Assembly: GCA_003731675.1 (NCBI GenBank)
Contig: RCNQ01000048.1
Span: 1 to 8,317 of the forward strand
Direction of reading: 5' to 3'
Origin: Bacteroidetes/Chlorobi group bacterium ChocPot_Mid
GTDB lineage: Bacteria > Bacteroidota > Ignavibacteria > Kapaibacteriales > UBA2268
Length of the DNA stretch: 8,317 nucleotides
Shown one piece after another: positions 5,777 through 8,317 of the stretch. The notes under the pieces were generated by a model. It made no database searches and was not told the DNA's origin. It was given only the letters and a program-made list of their open reading frames with translations. The stretch's first letter is position 1; the number at the start of each line of letters is the position of its first letter. Both the position numbers and the translations under genes were made by a program.

Positions 5777-6739
5777 CTCAACTTTTGGTGGCTCATTAAA
5801 AAGTAAGTGACCAGGATTTTCGGTAAAAGCTTTTAAAGTTTTCTTCAATTGCTTATTTGTCGCCTGCAATTCCTGTAATGTTTCATTTAAAGTAAATATC
5901 ATTTCTTCTCCCCTGAAACCAAGAACATCAACAACTTTTCTTGTATGATTGATTGTCGTGTCAAATTGCATAAAAGCTTTGTCAACTTTTTGCGACAACA
6001 TCATTGACTCGACTTCTTTATTTAATTTTTCACCAAAAGCTATCAACTGCTCGGAAGTCTGAAGTAACTTATTGCTTGTTGATTCAAGATTAGCAATGAA
6101 ATTCGATTCATCTGCTTTGAGCAATATATTATTAAGATGCTGGGCGGATTCATTGAACTGAGTAACAGTTGAATACAATTCTTTGTTATTAAAAAATAAG
6201 GAAGCAGATTTCAAAAATTTAATTGTCTCATCAGTTATCTCATCTACTTTCAGCAACCTGAGATTATTCATTACTTCTTTCATAGCTATTTCAATTTCTT
6301 CTATACCTGATGGAGCAGACTTAATTAAAGTATAAGGTGGTTCAAAATCAAGTTTTGGATATGCATCAAGAACTTCAGGATTTGTTGGATAACTAAGCTG
6401 AAGAAATTTACCACCTGCTAAACCGGCAAATTCAGCTTTAATCCTCAATTTTCTGTCTATTTGAATCTTGCTGTCTATCTGCATAACAACTTCTACTAAT
6501 TTACCGTCAGGTGCAACTCCTATTTTTTCAACTGAACCAATAGGCACTCCCAAATACTTAACAGCTGAACCTCTTTCAAGACCTTCTATTGAACCATCAA
6601 AATAAGTAACATAATTAGCTGTCTGCTTCATAAATTGAGTCTGCCCCAACCATATCACAGTACCAGTGAGAATTAATATCCCAATCAGGACAAAAGCTCC
6701 TATTAAAAACGAACTCGATATTTTTTTTCTTCTTGCCAT
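5771..6739 (-). CDS. mlaD: MlaD/MCE-family lipid-transport substrate-binding protein
   Basis: Periplasmic, membrane-anchored subunit of a Mla-type lipid transporter. It forms the ring through which phospholipids pass between the MlaEF pump and the outer membrane. The 322 residues have one N-terminal anchor helix (about 11-31, after basic MARRKK) and one MCE domain (about 40-118) with YVTYFDGSIEGLERGSAVKYLGVPIGSV (43-70) and AGLAGGKFLQL (105-115). A long, mostly helical region follows (about 145-305), then the proline-containing end NPGHLLFNEPPK (308-319). E. coli MlaD is only about 183 residues, so the helical extension is large; extensions of this kind can form a needle or tunnel in other MCE proteins. 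AAGGTGAT lies 3 nt upstream of the ATG and supports this start. It is last in the mlaE-mlaF-mlaD order, 38 bp after mlaF. Confidence 0.92.
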   Translation of the reverse strand: MARRKKISSSFLIGAFVLIGILILTGTVIWLGQTQFMKQTANYVTYFDGSIEGLERGSAVKYLGVPIGSVEKIGVAPDGKLVEVVMQIDSKIQIDRKLRIKAEFAGLAGGKFLQLSYPTNPEVLDAYPKLDFEPPYTLIKSAPSGIEEIEIAMKEVMNNLRLLKVDEITDETIKFLKSASLFFNNKELYSTVTQFNESAQHLNNILLKADESNFIANLESTSNKLLQTSEQLIAFGEKLNKEVESMMLSQKVDKAFMQFDTTINHTRKVVDVLGFRGEEMIFTLNETLQELQATNKQLKKTLKAFTENPGHLLFNEPPKVEK

Positions 6740-6742
6740 TTT

Positions 6743-6750
6743 ATCACCTT
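6743..6750 (-). promoter_or_regulatory. Shine-Dalgarno site of mlaD
   Basis: Minus-strand AAGGTGAT, with its AGG core 7 nt before the ATG at 6739. AGGTGAT matches part of the classical AAGGAGGTGATC complement of the 16S rRNA end, so it fixes the mlaD start well. Confidence 0.55.
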
Positions 6751-6777
6751 TTTATTATTCTAAGAAATTTCAGAATA

Positions 6778-7527
6778 TTAAGTTTTCCTGTTAAAAAATT
6801 TATAAACATATTCATTATCAGTATAATTCTTCAATACACCAGGTGTCCCTTGAGCAATAATCCCTTTTGATTCTGCATCAAGCATAATAATCCTGTCAGA
6901 GATATTCAGAATACTGGATAAATCATGAGTAACTACTAACATCGTTGTACCTAAGGAACGATTTAAATCCTTAATTAATTCATCAAGTGATGCAGCATTT
7001 ATTGGGTCAAGTCCGGAAGCTGGTTCATCAAAACACATGATTGATGGATTCATAATCATTGCTCGAGCAATTGCGGCTCTTTTCTTCATTCCTCCACTTA
7101 ACTCTGATGGATAATAATTCTCATAGCCTCTTAAACCAACTGCTGATAAATTCAAGTCAATTAAATCATCAATTCTTTCCTTACAAACTTTAGTGTACGA
7201 TTCAAGCATTAACCCAATATTATCTCCAATATCCATAGAAGCGAATAAACCACCGGATTGGAACATAACTCCAAAATTCTGTAATATTTTCCTGCGTTTA
7301 TCCCCTTCTGAAGCCGTTAAATCTTCACCATTAATTATTATTGTTCCCTCAGAAGGTCTCTCTATCCCGATAATCTGTCTCAGCAAAGTACTTTTACCAC
7401 AGCCACTCCCACCTACAATGACAAATATCTCACCACGATATACCTCAAGATTTATATCTTTTAATATAGTCCGTTCCCCATAAACAACAGAGAGATTTTT
7501 TACTTCAATTATAGGTTTTCCTGTCAT
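6778..7527 (-). CDS. mlaF: MlaF-type ABC transporter ATPase
   Basis: Cytosolic ATPase that powers MlaE-mediated lipid transport. From the ATG at 7527 it has 249 residues; an in-frame TTG at 7536 would add three. Motifs in numbering from the TTG are: Walker A GGSGCGKST (42-50), Q-loop Gln93 in MFQSGGLF, signature ELSGGMKKRAAIARA (145-159), Walker B IMCFDEP (166-172) with catalytic Glu171, and H-loop His204 in VVTHD. MFQSGGLF and ELSGGMKKR are typical of the Mla/Ttg2A subfamily. I chose ATG because it gives the standard family start MTGKPIIEVKNL; it begins 5 bp after the mlaE stop, while the TTG would overlap that stop. Neither start has a well-placed Shine-Dalgarno site, which fits translational coupling to mlaE. 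All catalytic residues are intact. Confidence 0.95.
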   Translation of the reverse strand: MTGKPIIEVKNLSVVYGERTILKDINLEVYRGEIFVIVGGSGCGKSTLLRQIIGIERPSEGTIIINGEDLTASEGDKRRKILQNFGVMFQSGGLFASMDIGDNIGLMLESYTKVCKERIDDLIDLNLSAVGLRGYENYYPSELSGGMKKRAAIARAMIMNPSIMCFDEPASGLDPINAASLDELIKDLNRSLGTTMLVVTHDLSSILNISDRIIMLDAESKGIIAQGTPGVLKNYTDNEYVYKFFNRKT

Positions 7528-7532
7528 AAGAA

Positions 7533-8317
7533 TCAAATCCCTAATGTAGAAAAAATATACGTAAAAATCGCATCAAACAAAATTATCAGAAAAATACTCG
7601 TAACAACTGAAGTTGTTGTATACTTTCCAACACTCTCTGCACCACCTTTAACCTGTAACCCCATAAAGCATCCTACATTTCCAATTAAAAAACCAAAAAC
7701 AACCGACTTCCCTACCCCCGTAAAAACATCTGCAAAGTCTAATGCTCTGTGTAATTGATTAACATAACCTGCGAAAGTAATATCAAGTGTTGAAAGAGCA
7801 GCTATTAATCCTCCAAGAATCCCTGATACATCTGTTATTAAAACTAATATCGGCATAACCAGCATAACTGCTAATACTCTGGGTAAAATCAGAAAATAAA
7901 AGACATCAAAACCCATTGAACGCAAAGCATCAATCTCTTCAGAAACCTTCATTGTACCTATTTCTGCGGCAAATGCCGAACCTGACCTACCTGCTACAAT
8001 TATGGCTGTCATTAAAGGTGCAAGCTCTCTTGTGATAGATATTCCTATCAAATCAGCAATAAAAATATCTGCACCAACTAAAGAAAGTTGCAAAGCACCC
8101 TGATACCCTGATATAAGCCCTATTAAAAAAACAATAAGAAATGTAATTGGTACAGCATTGACACCAGTTTGGGTAAAATGCAAAGGGAACTCTTTCCATC
8201 TCATCTTTTTGGGTTTAAATAGTATAGTAAATAGCTTCAGAACTAAATTACCTAAAAACTCAAGAAAAAAATAAGTACCTTTCAATAACTCTATTGTATT
8301 ATTACCAATATTTGATT
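7533..8317 (-). CDS. mlaE: MlaE-type ABC transporter permease (5' end beyond window)
   Basis: Inner-membrane permease of the Mla lipid transporter. Numbered from a TTG at 8285, it has hydrophobic segments near 45-60, 88-100, 130-165, 192-212 and 228-247. The family core AGRSGSAFAAEIGTMKVSEEIDALRSMG (98-125) includes the cytoplasmic loop that contacts MlaF. VKGGAESVGKYTTTSVV (212-228) is the conserved C-terminal signature. The frame stays open upstream of the TTG for ten further codons (SNIGNNTIEL) to the window edge without an ATG. Family members usually carry a few residues there, so I place the true start outside the window. The stop, TGA at 7533-7535, lies 5 bp before the mlaF ATG. No MlaB (STAS) or MlaC gene is visible nearby. 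Confidence 0.94.
   Translation of the reverse strand, partial: SNIGNNTIELLKGTYFFLEFLGNLVLKLFTILFKPKKMRWKEFPLHFTQTGVNAVPITFLIVFLIGLISGYQGALQLSLVGADIFIADLIGISITRELAPLMTAIIVAGRSGSAFAAEIGTMKVSEEIDALRSMGFDVFYFLILPRVLAVMLVMPILVLITDVSGILGGLIAALSTLDITFAGYVNQLHRALDFADVFTGVGKSVVFGFLIGNVGCFMGLQVKGGAESVGKYTTTSVVTSIFLIILFDAIFTYIFSTLGI

Noticed and set aside
7193..7483. 96-codon plus-strand frame opposite mlaF
   Set aside because: It is antisense to the Walker A and Q-loop region of an intact ATPase.
1..8317. CRISPR arrays, insertion sequences, tRNA/rRNA genes, phage or toxin-antitoxin genes
   Set aside because: No spaced direct repeats, transposase motifs, terminal inverted repeats, tRNA-like folds or rRNA segments were seen. 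The window is filled by housekeeping envelope genes.

Overview
The window is a dense, AT-rich stretch of chromosome that looks like core cell-envelope DNA from a member of the Bacteroidota/Ignavibacteriota-type (FCB) bacteria. Four things support this. The upstream regions carry Bacteroidota-type promoters (TTTG, 19-20 bases, TAnnTTTG). Many genes have a weak Shine-Dalgarno site or none. uppS sits directly before bamA. A tiny AURKAIP1/COX24-type basic protein follows an HU gene. The exact genus cannot be told from the sequence alone.

Layout. From 1 to 2362, on the minus strand, uppS (undecaprenyl diphosphate synthase) is followed 8 bp later by bamA; the beta-barrel end of bamA runs off the left edge. 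A 213-bp AT-rich divergent promoter region (2363-2575) separates them from a plus-strand pair: an HU/IHF-like DNA-binding protein (2576-2881) and a 29-residue, extremely basic ribosomal-type protein (2944-3033). This pair is closed by a strong rho-independent terminator (3060-3091). Next comes a 409-bp non-coding stretch (3034-3442) with a near-perfect promoter about 300 bp before the next gene and several small inverted repeats. It leads into a plus-strand pair: a WbaP/WcaJ-type polyprenyl-phosphate sugar-phosphate transferase (3443-4918) and a class I SAM-dependent methyltransferase (4940-5749). From 5771 to the right edge, on the minus strand, lies a lipid-transport ABC operon in the order mlaE-mlaF-mlaD. 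mlaE runs off the right edge.

How the genes work together. Most products serve the envelope. UppS makes the C55 carrier lipid that the sugar-phosphate transferase loads to start a surface glycan. BamA inserts outer-membrane proteins. MlaEFD moves lipids between inner and outer membranes. The HU and mini-ribosomal-protein pair is a separate housekeeping unit. I see no phage, transposon, CRISPR, tRNA or rRNA sequence and no clear sign of recent transfer. The least explained part is the long leader before the glycan-initiating transferase.
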